From NCBI RefSeq assembly GCF_042648405.1, contig NZ_JBHRXV010000011.1:372001-436000 (forward strand): a stretch of 64,000 nt of DNA, read 5' to 3'. The DNA comes from Sphingoaurantiacus capsulatus (lineage in GTDB: Bacteria; Pseudomonadota; Alphaproteobacteria; Sphingomonadales; Sphingomonadaceae). The position numbers were made by a program, and so were the translations under genes. Positions 28,297-40,592 of this stretch are shown one piece after another; position 1 is the first letter of the stretch; each line of letters starts with the position of its first letter. The notes under the pieces were generated by a model. The model searched no databases. It was not told the DNA's origin and was given only the letters and a program-made list of their open reading frames with translations.

Positions 28297-28938
28297 TTAC
28301 GCAGCCTTGGCGATCTCTTCGGTCGGCGACGGGCGCTTCTCGAACACCTCGTCGATCAGGCCAAAGGCTTTCGCTTCGTCCGCCGAATAGAATTTGTCGC
28401 GGTCCATCGCCTTCTCGATGTCCTCGAGCGGCTGGCCGGTATACTTGGCGTACAGCTCGTTCATCCGGTGCCGGATGCGCAGGATTTCCTTCGCCTGGAT
28501 CTCGATGTCGGTCGCCATGCCCTGGGCGCCGCCCGACGGCTGGTGGACCATGATGCGGGCGTTCGTCAGCGCGACGCGCATGCCCGGCTCGCCCGAGGCG
28601 AGCAGGAAGCTGCCCATCGACGCCGCCTGCCCGATGCACACCGTGCCGACGCGCGGGCGGATGTATTGCATCGTATCATGGATCGCCATGCCGGCCGTCA
28701 CCACACCGCCCGGCGAGTTGATGTACATGAAGATGTCCTTCTTCGGGTTCTCGGACTCGAGGAAGAGCAGCTGGGCGGTGATCAGCGAGGCCATATGGTC
28801 CTCGACCTGGCCGGTCACGAAGATGATGCGCTCGCGCAGCAGGCGCGAATAGATGTCGAACGAGCGTTCGCCGCGGCTCGACTGCTCGATGACGACAGGA
28901 ACCAGGCCGGCGATGGTGTCGATCATGAAATTCTCCAT
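28297..28938 (-). CDS. clpP: ClpP, proteolytic subunit of Clp protease
   Basis: 213-residue serine peptidase. Catalytic Ser107 lies in GQAASMGSFLL and His132 in RIMVHQPSGG; the Asp is in the MDRDKFYSADEA segment. The ATG at 28938 (MENFMIDTIAGLVPVV) has GGGGAGG 5-6 nt upstream and is preferred over a 12-residue extension. N-terminal residues before VPVVIEQ are probably a short propeptide. It is divergent from sppA across about 150 nt. Confidence 0.97.
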   Translation of the reverse strand: MENFMIDTIAGLVPVVIEQSSRGERSFDIYSRLLRERIIFVTGQVEDHMASLITAQLLFLESENPKKDIFMYINSPGGVVTAGMAIHDTMQYIRPRVGTVCIGQAASMGSFLLASGEPGMRVALTNARIMVHQPSGGAQGMATDIEIQAKEILRIRHRMNELYAKYTGQPLEDIEKAMDRDKFYSADEAKAFGLIDEVFEKRPSPTEEIAKAA

Positions 28939-29088
28939 AGGTGCCTCCCCTAGATCGGAGGCGCGTGCCGACATTCAATAGGCCGGACTTGCGCATATGG
29001 TCCAGTGGGCCAAAAGCTGCCGCGCCCTCGTTGGAATCCCGATCCGGCACTGCTATATGCGGCTCATACACGGGAAGGACGATCAAGA

Positions 29089-30972
29089 ATGGGTTTCCTG
29101 CGCGGCGTCTGGCGGTTCCTCGTTGGTATCAAGGACGCGCTCGCGCTCCTGTTCCTCGTCCTCTTCTTCACCCTGATCTTCGCCGCGACCCAGTCGTCGA
29201 CGCCGCTGACGGTGCCGAGCGGATCGGCGTTGCTGCTCGACCTCGACGGCGTCGTCGTCGACCAGGCGACCGAGCGCTCGCCGTTCGAAATGATCGCCGG
29301 CACGTCGAACGTGGTGCCCGAGGTGCAGGTCCGCGATGTCGTCGAGGCGATCGACCGCGCTCGTGAAGACAGCCGCATCAAGTCGATCGTCCTGCAGATG
29401 GACGGCTTCTACGGCACCGGCATGGCCAATCTGCAGACGATCGGCGACGCGCTGAAGGCGTTCAAGGCCAAGGGCAAGCCGATCTACGCCTATTCCTCCG
29501 CCTATGTGGACGACAGCTATTATCTCGGCGCGCACGCGACCGAGGCGTGGCTCAATCCGCTGGGCGCCGTGCTGCTGACCGGCCCGGGCGGCCCCGGCCT
29601 CTATTTCAAGGGCACGCTCGACAAGCTCGGCGTCGATGTGAACGTGTTCCGCGTCGGCACCTACAAGGCCGCCGTCGAGCCGTTCACCCGCACCGAAGCC
29701 TCGCCCGAGGCGCGCGCCGCCGAACAGGCGCTGGTCGACACGTTGTGGGACACCTGGACCAGCGACGTGCAGGCCGCGCGCCCCAAGGTGAAGGTCGACG
29801 CGATCACCGCCAGCTTCCCGCAACGGCTGCAGGCCGCCGGCGGCGACTTTGGCCAGCAGGCGCTTGCCGACGGCCTCGTCGACAAGATCGGCACCTATGT
29901 CGACTTCGGCCAGGCGATGGCAAAGCGCGTCGGCGAAGGCGACGACGACCGCCCCGGCGCCTACAACCAGGTCGACTATCGCGACTATCTGCGCGCCAGC
30001 TCCTCGCGGCGGAGCAGTACCGGCGGCGCGGTCGGTGTCGTCTACGTTTCGGGCGAGATCGTCGACGGCAAGGCCGGGCGCGGCATGGCGGGCGGCGACA
30101 CCATCGCCGATCTGATCGCGGAAGCCGTCGCCGACGAGAATATCAAGGCGCTGGTCGTCCGCGTGGACTCGCCGGGCGGCTCGGTCACGGCGTCGGAGAA
30201 GATCCGGCAGGCGCTGGTCGACGCCAAGGCGGACGGCCTCCCCGTCGTCGCCTCCTTCGGCTCGGTCGCCGCCTCGGGCGGCTACTGGATCGCCACCGCC
30301 GCCGACCAGATCTACGCCGAGCCGGCGACGATCACCGGCTCGATCGGCGTGTTCGCGATGATCCCGACCTTCGAGAAGACGCTCGCCAAGGTGGGCTTGA
30401 GCGCCGACGGCGTGAAGAGCACGCCCTTCTCCGGCGAGCCCGACGTGCTGCGCGGCATGAGCCCCGAGGTGAACGCGGTGCTGCAGGCGTCGGTGGAGAA
30501 TATCTACAAGCGCTTCACCGGCCTCGTCGGCAAGGCGCGCAACCTGCCCGTCAACCGCGTCGACGAGATCGGCCAGGGCCGCGTCTGGGCGGGCGGCACC
30601 GCCCACCAGTTGAAGCTCGTCGACCATCTCGGCGGCCTCGACGACGCTATCGCGGTGGCGGCGAAGCGCGCCGGGCTCGGCACCAACGCTCGCGTCGTCG
30701 CGGTCGAGGTGAAGCCCTCCTTCCCCTTCCAGCTCGCCGAGCAGTTCTTCGCACCTCAGGAGCAGCAGCAACAGCCCGGTACCGACGCCTTCGCCCAGCT
30801 CACCCGCGGCAACCAGCTCCGCGCCGTCGGCTCGCTGATGGCGGCGACGCAGGTGGCCAGCGGGCCGACCTTGCAGGCGCGCTGCCTGAGCTGCGCCGGG
30901 CTCACCGTCGACCTGCCCGATCCGCGGCAGGCGCAAGGTTTCCTCGCCACGATCGGAAAGCTGTTCGACTGA
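29089..30972 (+). CDS. sppA: Signal peptide peptidase SppA, 67K type
   Basis: Inner-membrane protease that degrades cleaved signal peptides; 627 residues, the long (tandem-domain) type. A transmembrane anchor occupies about residues 14-36 (ALALLFLVLFFTLIF). The catalytic Lys is in FRVGTYKAAVEPF of the N-terminal repeat and the nucleophile Ser in GSVAASGGYWIATAAD of the C-terminal repeat. The ATG at 29089 has GGGAAGGA upstream. Its TGA shares an A with the next start (TGATG). Confidence 0.95.
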   Translation: MGFLRGVWRFLVGIKDALALLFLVLFFTLIFAATQSSTPLTVPSGSALLLDLDGVVVDQATERSPFEMIAGTSNVVPEVQVRDVVEAIDRAREDSRIKSIVLQMDGFYGTGMANLQTIGDALKAFKAKGKPIYAYSSAYVDDSYYLGAHATEAWLNPLGAVLLTGPGGPGLYFKGTLDKLGVDVNVFRVGTYKAAVEPFTRTEASPEARAAEQALVDTLWDTWTSDVQAARPKVKVDAITASFPQRLQAAGGDFGQQALADGLVDKIGTYVDFGQAMAKRVGEGDDDRPGAYNQVDYRDYLRASSSRRSSTGGAVGVVYVSGEIVDGKAGRGMAGGDTIADLIAEAVADENIKALVVRVDSPGGSVTASEKIRQALVDAKADGLPVVASFGSVAASGGYWIATAADQIYAEPATITGSIGVFAMIPTFEKTLAKVGLSADGVKSTPFSGEPDVLRGMSPEVNAVLQASVENIYKRFTGLVGKARNLPVNRVDEIGQGRVWAGGTAHQLKLVDHLGGLDDAIAVAAKRAGLGTNARVVAVEVKPSFPFQLAEQFFAPQEQQQQPGTDAFAQLTRGNQLRAVGSLMAATQVASGPTLQARCLSCAGLTVDLPDPRQAQGFLATIGKLFD

Positions 30973-31334
30973 TGCTCCCTACCCCGCCCTTCCCGACGCC
31001 CTATATCGCGGTGATCTTCGTCAACCAGCGGACGCCGGTCGAAGACGGCGCCTATGGGCAGACCGCCGACGCGATGGTCGAGCTGGCGAAGCAGCAGCCG
31101 GGCTATCTCGGTGTTGACTCGGTGCGCGGCGCCGACGGGCTCGGCATCACCGTGTCCTATTGGGCCGACGAGCAATCGATCATCGCGTGGAAGAATGTCG
31201 GCGCGCACCGCGCCGCGCAGATCGCCGGCATGAAGCGCTGGTACGAAGCCTATACGACGCACATCGCCAAGGTGGAGCGCGCCTACGCGCTGTCAGACGC
31301 GGCGGTAACCGGGAAGAGTCCAGCCGAAGCGTAA
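30972..31334 (+). CDS. Antibiotic biosynthesis monooxygenase (ABM) domain protein
   Basis: 120 residues with one dimeric alpha-beta-barrel ABM fold: YIAVIFVNQRT strand, MVELAKQQPGYLGVDSVRG, GITVSYWADEQSIIAWKN, and a C-terminal KRWYEAY helix. ABM proteins include cofactor-free monooxygenases and haem-degrading enzymes, so activity is not predictable. Translationally coupled to sppA (TGATG). The last 42 nt overlap the convergent TRIC-type gene. Confidence 0.85.
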   Translation: MLPTPPFPTPYIAVIFVNQRTPVEDGAYGQTADAMVELAKQQPGYLGVDSVRGADGLGITVSYWADEQSIIAWKNVGAHRAAQIAGMKRWYEAYTTHIAKVERAYALSDAAVTGKSPAEA

Positions 31335-31916
31335 CGCCCCGGCGCGCAGCACGAACCCCGCCGCCGCGCCGATCGCACCGGCGATCAGCGGCGGCAACCC
31401 CATTGCCGCGAGCACGAGGAACACCGTGGCGGCCAGCGCTGCCGCCGACAGGTAAATTTCTGGCCGCAGCAGGATCGACGGCTCGTTGGCGAGAACGTCG
31501 CGGACGATGCCGCCGAAGCTCGCGGTCAGCACGCCCATCACCATGCACGGCAGCGGCGGCACGCCGTAGGACATCGCCTTGGCGGCGCCGACGACGGCAT
31601 AGACTGCCATGCCGGCCGCATCGAGCCACAGGAGGGTAGCCGCGGGCCAGCGGTCGGCGCGCGTCACCCAGACGAGCAGCGCCATGCCGAGGCAGACGGC
31701 GAGATAGAGCTGGTTCTGCACCCAGAACACCGGCGCGCCGATCAGCAGGTCGCGCAAAGTGCCGCCCCCCACCCCGGTCACGGCGGCGAAGAAGGCGAAG
31801 GTGACGATGGTATGCTTGTACCGTGCCGCCGCCAACGCGCCCGACGCAGCGAACACCGCGACGCCCGCATAGTCTAGCAGCGCGAAGGTGGCTGAGAGCG
31901 GGTTCAGGTCAGGCAT
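31293..31916 (-). CDS. TRIC-type cation channel family protein (UPF0126/YicG)
   Basis: 207-residue membrane protein with about seven helices in two inverted repeats. Each repeat carries the family glycine motif: GVGGGTLRDLLIG in the first and ASFGGIVRDVLANE in the second. Bacterial TRIC homologues form trimeric K+-permeable pores. The ATG at 31916 overlaps the stop of the MazF-like gene by 8 nt, so it may be transcribed with the toxin-antitoxin pair. Its 3' end overlaps the ABM gene. Confidence 0.9.
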   Translation of the reverse strand: MPDLNPLSATFALLDYAGVAVFAASGALAAARYKHTIVTFAFFAAVTGVGGGTLRDLLIGAPVFWVQNQLYLAVCLGMALLVWVTRADRWPAATLLWLDAAGMAVYAVVGAAKAMSYGVPPLPCMVMGVLTASFGGIVRDVLANEPSILLRPEIYLSAAALAATVFLVLAAMGLPPLIAGAIGAAAGFVLRAGALRFGWTLPGYRRV

Positions 31917-32247
31917 CGTCGAACAGACCGGTGATTTCAGCGAGCATGCGATTGAGCGCGACGAGTTGCGCATCGTCAATCCGCCCAAGGACCTCGCCGA
32001 CTTTCCAGCGAGGGATAGCACTGATCTTTTCGACCATCACATAGGACTCGACCCGCAGGCCATTGCCGGGCGTCGGCACGATCGGCAGGCGATAGAGCGG
32101 CTCATCGACCGCCGTGCTGGTCGGCGGGCAGACCAGCACGCTGTGCGTAATCAGATAGTCGCTCTGAATGACGATGGCGGGGCGCGGTTTGCCGAGGTCG
32201 CCCTGCAACGCCACGGTGATCAGGTCACCGCGTTTCGCCGTCGTCAT
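31909..32247 (-). CDS. MazF/PemK-like endoribonuclease toxin
   Basis: 112 residues. KRGDLITVALQGDLGKPRPAIVIQSD at the N-terminus is the MazF/PemK signature (RGDxxxV...GKpRPavviq); SVLVCPPTST follows, then a basic middle region. These toxins cleave mRNA or tRNA at short sequences. The ATG at 32247 overlaps the antitoxin 3' end by 23 nt; the stop overlaps the TRIC gene start by 8 nt. Confidence 0.88.
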   Translation of the reverse strand: MTTAKRGDLITVALQGDLGKPRPAIVIQSDYLITHSVLVCPPTSTAVDEPLYRLPIVPTPGNGLRVESYVMVEKISAIPRWKVGEVLGRIDDAQLVALNRMLAEITGLFDDA

Positions 32248-32479
32248 AGGTCCATTCGTGGATCCACTCGCCCATCGCCGCCTCGCCGAAGCGCGCAATG
32301 TCCTGCTCGCCTTCCGCCTGGGCCAGCCGCTCTGCTTGCTCCCGCGCCGCCGCCTGAAAGTCAGGCGATCGGACATCGTGCGCCCACAGGCGAAGCTCAC
32401 GCCCACCGGGAAGTGGCCTCGCCGCAATCCTGCGACGGCGATCGGCGGCGCTCGAAGATGAACCGGCTGTCTTCATCAA
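32225..32479 (-). CDS. MazE-like antitoxin (DUF3018 family)
   Basis: 84 residues: a basic N-terminus, then LRLWAHDVRSPDFQAAAREQAERLAQAEGEQD, matching the DUF3018 pattern of 'W..D.RsP.F..e...Q', and an acidic tail (WIHEWTYDDGETR) suited to bind the toxin. Antitoxin-first order with overlap is typical of type II modules. Start uncertain: two adjacent ATGs (MMKTAG) are possible. Confidence 0.82.
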   Translation of the reverse strand: MMKTAGSSSSAADRRRRIAARPLPGGRELRLWAHDVRSPDFQAAAREQAERLAQAEGEQDIARFGEAAMGEWIHEWTYDDGETR

Positions 32480-32529
32480 CCCAACCTAAACCTTGCCGCG
32501 TCCAAGAACAACGGCGAGGGCTTGCGCCG

Positions 32530-33924
32530 TCAGGCGTGGATCGGCTTGCCGAGCACCGCCATCGCCGCTTCCTTGATCGCCTCATTGTGCGTCGGATGGG
32601 CGTTGCAGGTGTAGGCGATATCTTCCGACGAGGCGCCGAACTCCATCGCCTGCGCCGCCTGGCCGATCATCGTGCCCGCCGGGCCGGCGATGATCCAGAC
32701 GCCGAGGACGCGGTCGGTCTTGGCGTCGGCGATCACTTTCACGAAGCCGTCGGCGGCCTTGATCGCCTTGGCGCGGCTGTTGGCGACCATCGGGAACTTG
32801 CCGACCTTCACCTCGCCCTTCGCCGTCGCGTCCTCCTCGGTGAGGCCGACACCGGCGATCTCCGGGAAGGTGTAAACGACCGACGGGATGAGGTCGTGGT
32901 TCACGATGCCGGTGAGGCCGGCGATGTTCTCGGCGACCGCGATGCCCTCGTCCTCGGCCTTGTGCGCGAGCATCGGGCCCGGGATGACGTCGCCGATTGC
33001 CCAGACGCCGCGGACGCTGGTCGAGAAATCATGGTTGGTCTCGATCTGGCCGCGCTTGTTGACGGCCAAGCCCGCCTTGTCGAGCGCGAGGCCGTCGGTG
33101 TTCGGGCGGCGGCCGATCGACACCAGCACCGCGTCGGCCTCGATCGTCTCGGCAGCACCGCCGGCGGCGGGCTCGATGGTGATCGTCGCCGACGTGCCGC
33201 TGCGCTCGACCTTGGTGACCTTGGTCGAGGTCTTGATTTCGAAGCCCTGCTTCTTGAACAGCTTGGCCGCTTCCTTGCGGACCTCGCCGTCCATGCCGGG
33301 CAGGATCTGGTCGAGGAATTCGACGACGGTGACCTTGGCGCCGAGGCGCTTCCACACCGAGCCGAGTTCGAGCCCGATGACGCCACCGCCGATGACCACC
33401 ATGTGCTTCGGCACCGCCGCCAGCTCGAGTGCCGAGGTCGAATCGAGCACCACCTCATTGTCGACCGTCACGCCCGGCAGCGGGGTGACCGACGAGCCGG
33501 TGGCGATGACGATGTTCTTGGCGCGGACCTTCTTGCCGTCGATGACGACGGTGTCGGCGGAGGTGAAGGCGGCATGGCCCTTCAGCCAGTCGACCTTGTT
33601 CTTCTTGAACAGGAACTCGATGCCGCCGGTCAGGCCGTTCACCGCGTCGAGGCGCGAGCCGTGCATCGCGGCGAGGTCGAGCTCGACGCCCGCGGTCTTC
33701 ACGCCGAACTTGGCGAGCGCGCCCGACGACGCCTCGTGGAACAGCTCGGAAGCATGCAGCAGCGCCTTCGACGGGATGCAGCCGACATTGAGGCAGGTGC
33801 CGCCGAGGGTCGCCCGGCTTTCGGCGCAGGCGGTCTTGAGGCCGAGCTGCGCGGCGCGGATCGCCGCCACATAGCCGCCGGGGCCGGCGCCGATCACCAG
33901 CACGTCGTAGTCGTAGTCAGCCAT
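32530..33924 (-). CDS. lpd: Dihydrolipoyl dehydrogenase
   Basis: FAD flavoprotein (E3) that reoxidises dihydrolipoyl groups of 2-oxo acid dehydrogenases; 464 residues. FAD-binding GAGPGGYVAA, redox disulfide Cys44-Cys49 (GGTCLNVGCIPSK), NAD motif VIGGGVIGLELGS and the C-terminal His446-Glu448 pair (HPTHNE). The ATG at 33924 is preferred over a GTG one codon upstream. It ends the mdh-suc-odhB run and so probably serves 2-oxoglutarate dehydrogenase. Confidence 0.97.
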   Translation of the reverse strand: MADYDYDVLVIGAGPGGYVAAIRAAQLGLKTACAESRATLGGTCLNVGCIPSKALLHASELFHEASSGALAKFGVKTAGVELDLAAMHGSRLDAVNGLTGGIEFLFKKNKVDWLKGHAAFTSADTVVIDGKKVRAKNIVIATGSSVTPLPGVTVDNEVVLDSTSALELAAVPKHMVVIGGGVIGLELGSVWKRLGAKVTVVEFLDQILPGMDGEVRKEAAKLFKKQGFEIKTSTKVTKVERSGTSATITIEPAAGGAAETIEADAVLVSIGRRPNTDGLALDKAGLAVNKRGQIETNHDFSTSVRGVWAIGDVIPGPMLAHKAEDEGIAVAENIAGLTGIVNHDLIPSVVYTFPEIAGVGLTEEDATAKGEVKVGKFPMVANSRAKAIKAADGFVKVIADAKTDRVLGVWIIAGPAGTMIGQAAQAMEFGASSEDIAYTCNAHPTHNEAIKEAAMAVLGKPIHA

Positions 33925-34020
33925 CACGCACCCCGGGCAATGTTTGGGTCAATCGCGCCCATATAGCGCGAAAACGGCCGCCGTCGCCCCCATGCGAGGC
34001 GACGGGCAGCCATAGCCTCG

Positions 34021-35280
34021 TCACATATCGAGCAGAAGGCGCGCCGGATCCTCGATCGCTTCCTTGACGCGAACGAGGAAGGTCACCGCCTCGCGACCGT
34101 CGATCAGGCGGTGATCGTAGCTCAGCGCTAGGTACATCATCGGGCGAATGGCGATCTGGCCGTTGCGGACCACCGGGCGGTCCTCGATGCGGTGCATGCC
34201 GAGCACGCCCGACTGCGGCGGGTTGATGATCGGCGTCGACATCAGCGAGCCGAACACGCCACCGTTGGAGATGGTGAAGGTGCCGCCCTGCAGTTCGTCG
34301 AGCTTGAGCTGGCCGTCGCGGGCGCGGCGGCCGAAGTCGCCGATCGCCTTTTCGGTCTCGGCGAAGGAGAGCTTATCGGCGTCGCGCAGGATCGGCACCA
34401 CGAGGCCGCCCGGCGAGCTGACGGCGACGCCGATGTCGGCATAGTCGCGATAGACGATCTCATCGCCCTCGATGGCGGCATTGACCGACGGCACGTCGCG
34501 CAGCGCCAGGGTCACCGCCTTCACGAAGAAGGACATGAATCCGAGGCGGACGCCGTGCTTCTTCTCAAACATGTCGCGATAGGTGTCGCGCGCGGCGATC
34601 ACCGCGGTCATGTCGACGTCGTTGAACGTCGTCAGCATCGCGGCGGTGTTCTGCGCTTCCTTGAGGCGGCGCGCGATGGTCTGCCGCAGGCGCGTCATGC
34701 GCACCCGCTCCTCATTGCGCGCGGCCTTCGGCGCCGCGGCAGCCGGCTTGGCGCCCGACGACAGCAGCTTCGCCGAGCCGTTGTCGATCGCCGTCAGCAC
34801 GTCGGCCTTGGTCAGGCGGCCGTCCTTGCCCGAGCCGGTGATCGAGGCCGGGTCGAGATGATAGTCGCCGAGCAGGCGGCGAACCGCCGGCGAGATCGCG
34901 TCATAATCGGCCTCGGCCTCGGCCTCGGCAGCGGCAGGAGCCGCAGGCGCCGGGGCGGCAGCGGCAGGCTTCGCGGCCTCGGCCTTCGGCGCTTCGGCGG
35001 CCTTGGGCGCTTCCGCCTTCGGAGCGGGCGCCGCGGCGGCGGCACCAGCCTCGACGCGGGCGATCGCCGAACCGACGGCGACGGTGTCGCCCACGGCAGC
35101 GAGATGCTCGGTCAGGACGCCGTCGACCGGCGACGGGACTTCGACCGCGACCTTGTCGGTCTCAAGGCTGACGATCGGCTCGTCGGCCTTCACCGCATCG
35201 CCGGGCTGCTTCAGCCACTGGCCGACGCTGGCTTCGGTGATCGACTCGCCGAGCGGCGGGATGGTGACGTCGGTTGCCAT
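34021..35280 (-). CDS. odhB: Dihydrolipoyllysine succinyltransferase (E2 of OGDH)
   Basis: 419 residues. One N-terminal lipoyl domain with lipoyl-Lys43 (SLETDKVAVEVPS), an Ala/Pro/Lys-rich flexible linker (about 78-125), an E3/E1-binding domain (SPAVRRLLGDYHLDPASITG) and the catalytic domain with His390 in SYDHRLIDG. The linker is strongly repetitive (APKAEAPKAAEAPKAE). It lies between sucA and lpd; the sucA gap carries a palindromic repeat. Confidence 0.97.
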   Translation of the reverse strand: MATDVTIPPLGESITEASVGQWLKQPGDAVKADEPIVSLETDKVAVEVPSPVDGVLTEHLAAVGDTVAVGSAIARVEAGAAAAAPAPKAEAPKAAEAPKAEAAKPAAAAPAPAAPAAAEAEAEADYDAISPAVRRLLGDYHLDPASITGSGKDGRLTKADVLTAIDNGSAKLLSSGAKPAAAAPKAARNEERVRMTRLRQTIARRLKEAQNTAAMLTTFNDVDMTAVIAARDTYRDMFEKKHGVRLGFMSFFVKAVTLALRDVPSVNAAIEGDEIVYRDYADIGVAVSSPGGLVVPILRDADKLSFAETEKAIGDFGRRARDGQLKLDELQGGTFTISNGGVFGSLMSTPIINPPQSGVLGMHRIEDRPVVRNGQIAIRPMMYLALSYDHRLIDGREAVTFLVRVKEAIEDPARLLLDM

Positions 35281-35329
35281 GGTCTTCCTTGCGTCCAGAT
35301 CGGCCCTCAGGCCGCCGTATATCCAACTC

Positions 35330-35406
35330 CGTCATCCCCGCGAAGGCGGGGATCCATTAACTCAACCGGTTGGCGGTAATGGATCCCCGCCTGCGCGCGG
35401 ATGACG
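35330..35406. repeat. Palindromic repeat pair in the sucA-odhB gap
   Basis: Arms 35330-35359 and 35377-35406, complementary over most of 30 nt; each has CCCCGC...GCGGGG-type inner pairing (second arm partly degraded: CCCGCCTGCGCGCGG). Same family as 3634-3738. Confidence 0.85.
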
Positions 35407-35419
35407 ATATCTCTAAACC

Positions 35420-38317
<2,898 letters not shown>

Positions 38318-38399
38318 CACACCCAGTCCTACAGCCTGCGCCGCGCTCACATAAGCGCTTTGCCTTCGCGCGTCACCCCAAGAGCACGACAATCAAGGT

Positions 38400-38474
38400 C
38401 GTCATCCTGACGAAAGTCAGGATCTCCAGTTGCGTACTAGGCCGCTGGAGATCCTGACTTTCGTCAGGATGACG
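38400..38474. repeat. Palindromic repeat pair in the sucD-sucA gap
   Basis: Arms 38400-38429 and 38445-38474 are perfect complements; inner hairpin is CCTGAC-GAAA-GTCAGG, a stem differing from the CCCCGC type but bounded by the same CGTCAT and CCAG ends. Confidence 0.88.
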
Positions 38475-38489
38475 TCTGATGTGTGAAGA

Positions 38490-39374
38490 TCAGCCCTTAA
38501 GAACTTCCATCAGGGTCGTGCCGAGCGCCGACGGCGAGTCCGACACGCGGATGCCGGCGGACGACATCGCCTCGATCTTGTCCTCGGCGCCGCCCTTGCC
38601 GCCCGACACGATCGCGCCGGCGTGGCCCATGCGGCGTCCCGGCGGCGCGGTGCGGCCGGCGATGAAGCCGACCATCGGCTTCTTCCGGCCCTTCTTCGCC
38701 TCGGACTTGATGAACTCGGCGGCTTCCTCTTCGGCCGAGCCGCCGATCTCGCCGATCATGATGATCGACTTGGTGGCGTCGTCGGCGAGGAACAGCTCGA
38801 GCATGTCGATGAAGTTGGTGCCGTTGACCGGATCGCCGCCGATGCCGACCGCGGTGGTCTGGCCGAGGCCGACCGCCGTCGTCTGGTGCACCGCCTCATA
38901 GGTCAGCGTGCCGGAGCGCGAAACGACACCGACGGTGCCCTTGAGGAAGATATTGCCCGGCATGATGCCGATCTTGCACTCGTTCGGCGTGAGGACGCCC
39001 GGGCAGTTCGGCCCGATCAGCCGCGACTTCGAGCCCATCAGCGCGCGCTTCACCGGGATCATGTCGAGCACCGGAATGCCTTCGGTGATGCAGATGATTA
39101 GCGGAATCTCGGCGTCGATCGCCTCGAGGATCGCGTCGGCCGCGCCGGGCGGCGGCACGTAGATGACGCTGGCGTCGGCGCCGGTGGCGTCACGCGCCTC
39201 GGCGACGGTGTCGAATACCGGCAGGTTGAGGTGGGTCGAGCCGCCCTTCCCCGGCGCGACGCCGCCGACCATCTTGGTGCCATAGGCGATCGCGGTCTCG
39301 GCGTGGAAGGTGCCGGTCTTGCCGGTGAACCCCTGCGTGATGACCTTGGTGTTGCTGTTGACGAGAATGCTCAT
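38490..39374 (-). CDS. sucD: Succinyl-CoA synthetase alpha subunit
   Basis: 294 residues. CoA-binding Rossmann domain (VITQGFTGKTGTFHAE) and phospho-His251 in RMGHAGAIVSGGKG. Converts succinyl-CoA to succinate with substrate-level phosphorylation. It follows sucC by 3 nt on the minus strand. Confidence 0.98.
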   Translation of the reverse strand: MSILVNSNTKVITQGFTGKTGTFHAETAIAYGTKMVGGVAPGKGGSTHLNLPVFDTVAEARDATGADASVIYVPPPGAADAILEAIDAEIPLIICITEGIPVLDMIPVKRALMGSKSRLIGPNCPGVLTPNECKIGIMPGNIFLKGTVGVVSRSGTLTYEAVHQTTAVGLGQTTAVGIGGDPVNGTNFIDMLELFLADDATKSIIMIGEIGGSAEEEAAEFIKSEAKKGRKKPMVGFIAGRTAPPGRRMGHAGAIVSGGKGGAEDKIEAMSSAGIRVSDSPSALGTTLMEVLKG

Positions 39375-39377
39375 CGG

Positions 39378-40574
39378 TCAGGCGGCCTTCTTCACTTCGG
39401 CGACGATCTTCTGCGCCGCATCCCCGAGATTGTCCGCCGAGACGATCGGCAGGCCGCTCTCGGCCATGATCTTCTTGCCCTCGGCGACGTTGGTGCCCTC
39501 GAGACGGACGACCAGCGGCACCGCCAGCTTCACCTCGCGCGCCGCCGCCACCACGCCCTCGGCGATGATGTCGCAGCGCATGATGCCGCCGAAGATGTTG
39601 ACGAGGATGCCCTTCACCGCCGGATCGGCGAGAATGATCTTGAACGCCGCGGTCACCTTCTCCTTCGAGGCGCCGCCGCCGACGTCGAGGAAGTTGGCCG
39701 GGAAGGCGCCGTTCAGCTTGATGATGTCCATCGTCGCCATCGCGAGGCCGGCGCCGTTGACCATGCAGCCGATATCGCCGTCGAGCTTGATGTAGGCGAG
39801 GTCGTACTTCGACGCCTCGAGCTCCATCGCGTCCTCCTCGGTCTCGTCGCGCAGCGGCACGAGCTCGGGGTGGCGGAACATCGCGTTGCCGTCGAAGCTC
39901 ATCTTGGTGTCGAGCACCATGAGCTTGCCGCCGCTTTCGGCGAGCGGATTGATCTCGATCTGCTCGCAGTCGAGCGCGACGAACGCCGCGTAGATCTGGC
40001 CGGTCAGCGTCTGGCACTGCTTGGCGAGATCGCCGCTGAGCGCGAGCGCCTTGGCGACGGCGCGACCATGGTGCGGCTGGAAGCCGGCGACCGGGTCGAC
40101 GGTGATCGTGAAGATCTTCTCGGGCGTGTCGTGAGCGACCGCCTCGATGTCCATGCCGCCCTCGGTCGAGGCGACGATGGCGATGCGGCCCGTCGCGCGG
40201 TCGACGAGCATCGACAGGTAATATTCCTTGCCGATGTCGACGCCGTCGGTGACGTAGAGGCGGTTGACCTGCTTGCCCGCGTCACCCGTCTGGATGGTGA
40301 CGAGCGTGTTGCCGAGCATGTCGGTGGCGTGGGCGCGAACCTCATCGACCGACTTGGCGAGGCGGACGCCGCCCTTGGCCTCAGGCGCCAGTTCCTTGAA
40401 CTTGCCCTTGCCGCGCCCGCCGGCGTGGATCTGCGACTTGACGACATACAGCGGCCCCGGAAGCTTGCCGGCGGCGGCAACCGCCTCGTCGACGGTCAGC
40501 GCGGCGATGCCCTGCGGGATCGGAACGCCGAACTTCGCCAGCAATTCCTTGGCCTGATACTCGTGGATGTTCAT
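39378..40574 (-). CDS. sucC: Succinyl-CoA synthetase beta subunit
   Basis: 398 residues with ATP-grasp fold: MNIHEYQAKELLAKFGVPIPQG start, YVVKSQIHAGGRGKGKFK, and the C-terminal GGIMRCDIIAEGVV CoA-ligase part. The ATG at 40574 has AAGGATGG upstream; the open frame extends further only through a palindromic repeat (spurious VPAFAGMT peptide) and is rejected there. Confidence 0.98.
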   Translation of the reverse strand: MNIHEYQAKELLAKFGVPIPQGIAALTVDEAVAAAGKLPGPLYVVKSQIHAGGRGKGKFKELAPEAKGGVRLAKSVDEVRAHATDMLGNTLVTIQTGDAGKQVNRLYVTDGVDIGKEYYLSMLVDRATGRIAIVASTEGGMDIEAVAHDTPEKIFTITVDPVAGFQPHHGRAVAKALALSGDLAKQCQTLTGQIYAAFVALDCEQIEINPLAESGGKLMVLDTKMSFDGNAMFRHPELVPLRDETEEDAMELEASKYDLAYIKLDGDIGCMVNGAGLAMATMDIIKLNGAFPANFLDVGGGASKEKVTAAFKIILADPAVKGILVNIFGGIMRCDIIAEGVVAAAREVKLAVPLVVRLEGTNVAEGKKIMAESGLPIVSADNLGDAAQKIVAEVKKAA

Positions 40575-40592
40575 TCGTCCACCATCCTTAAT

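Noticed and set aside
28082..28639. Open frame between clpX and clpP on the minus strand
   Set aside because: It overlaps clpP in another frame; no family pattern and no start context.
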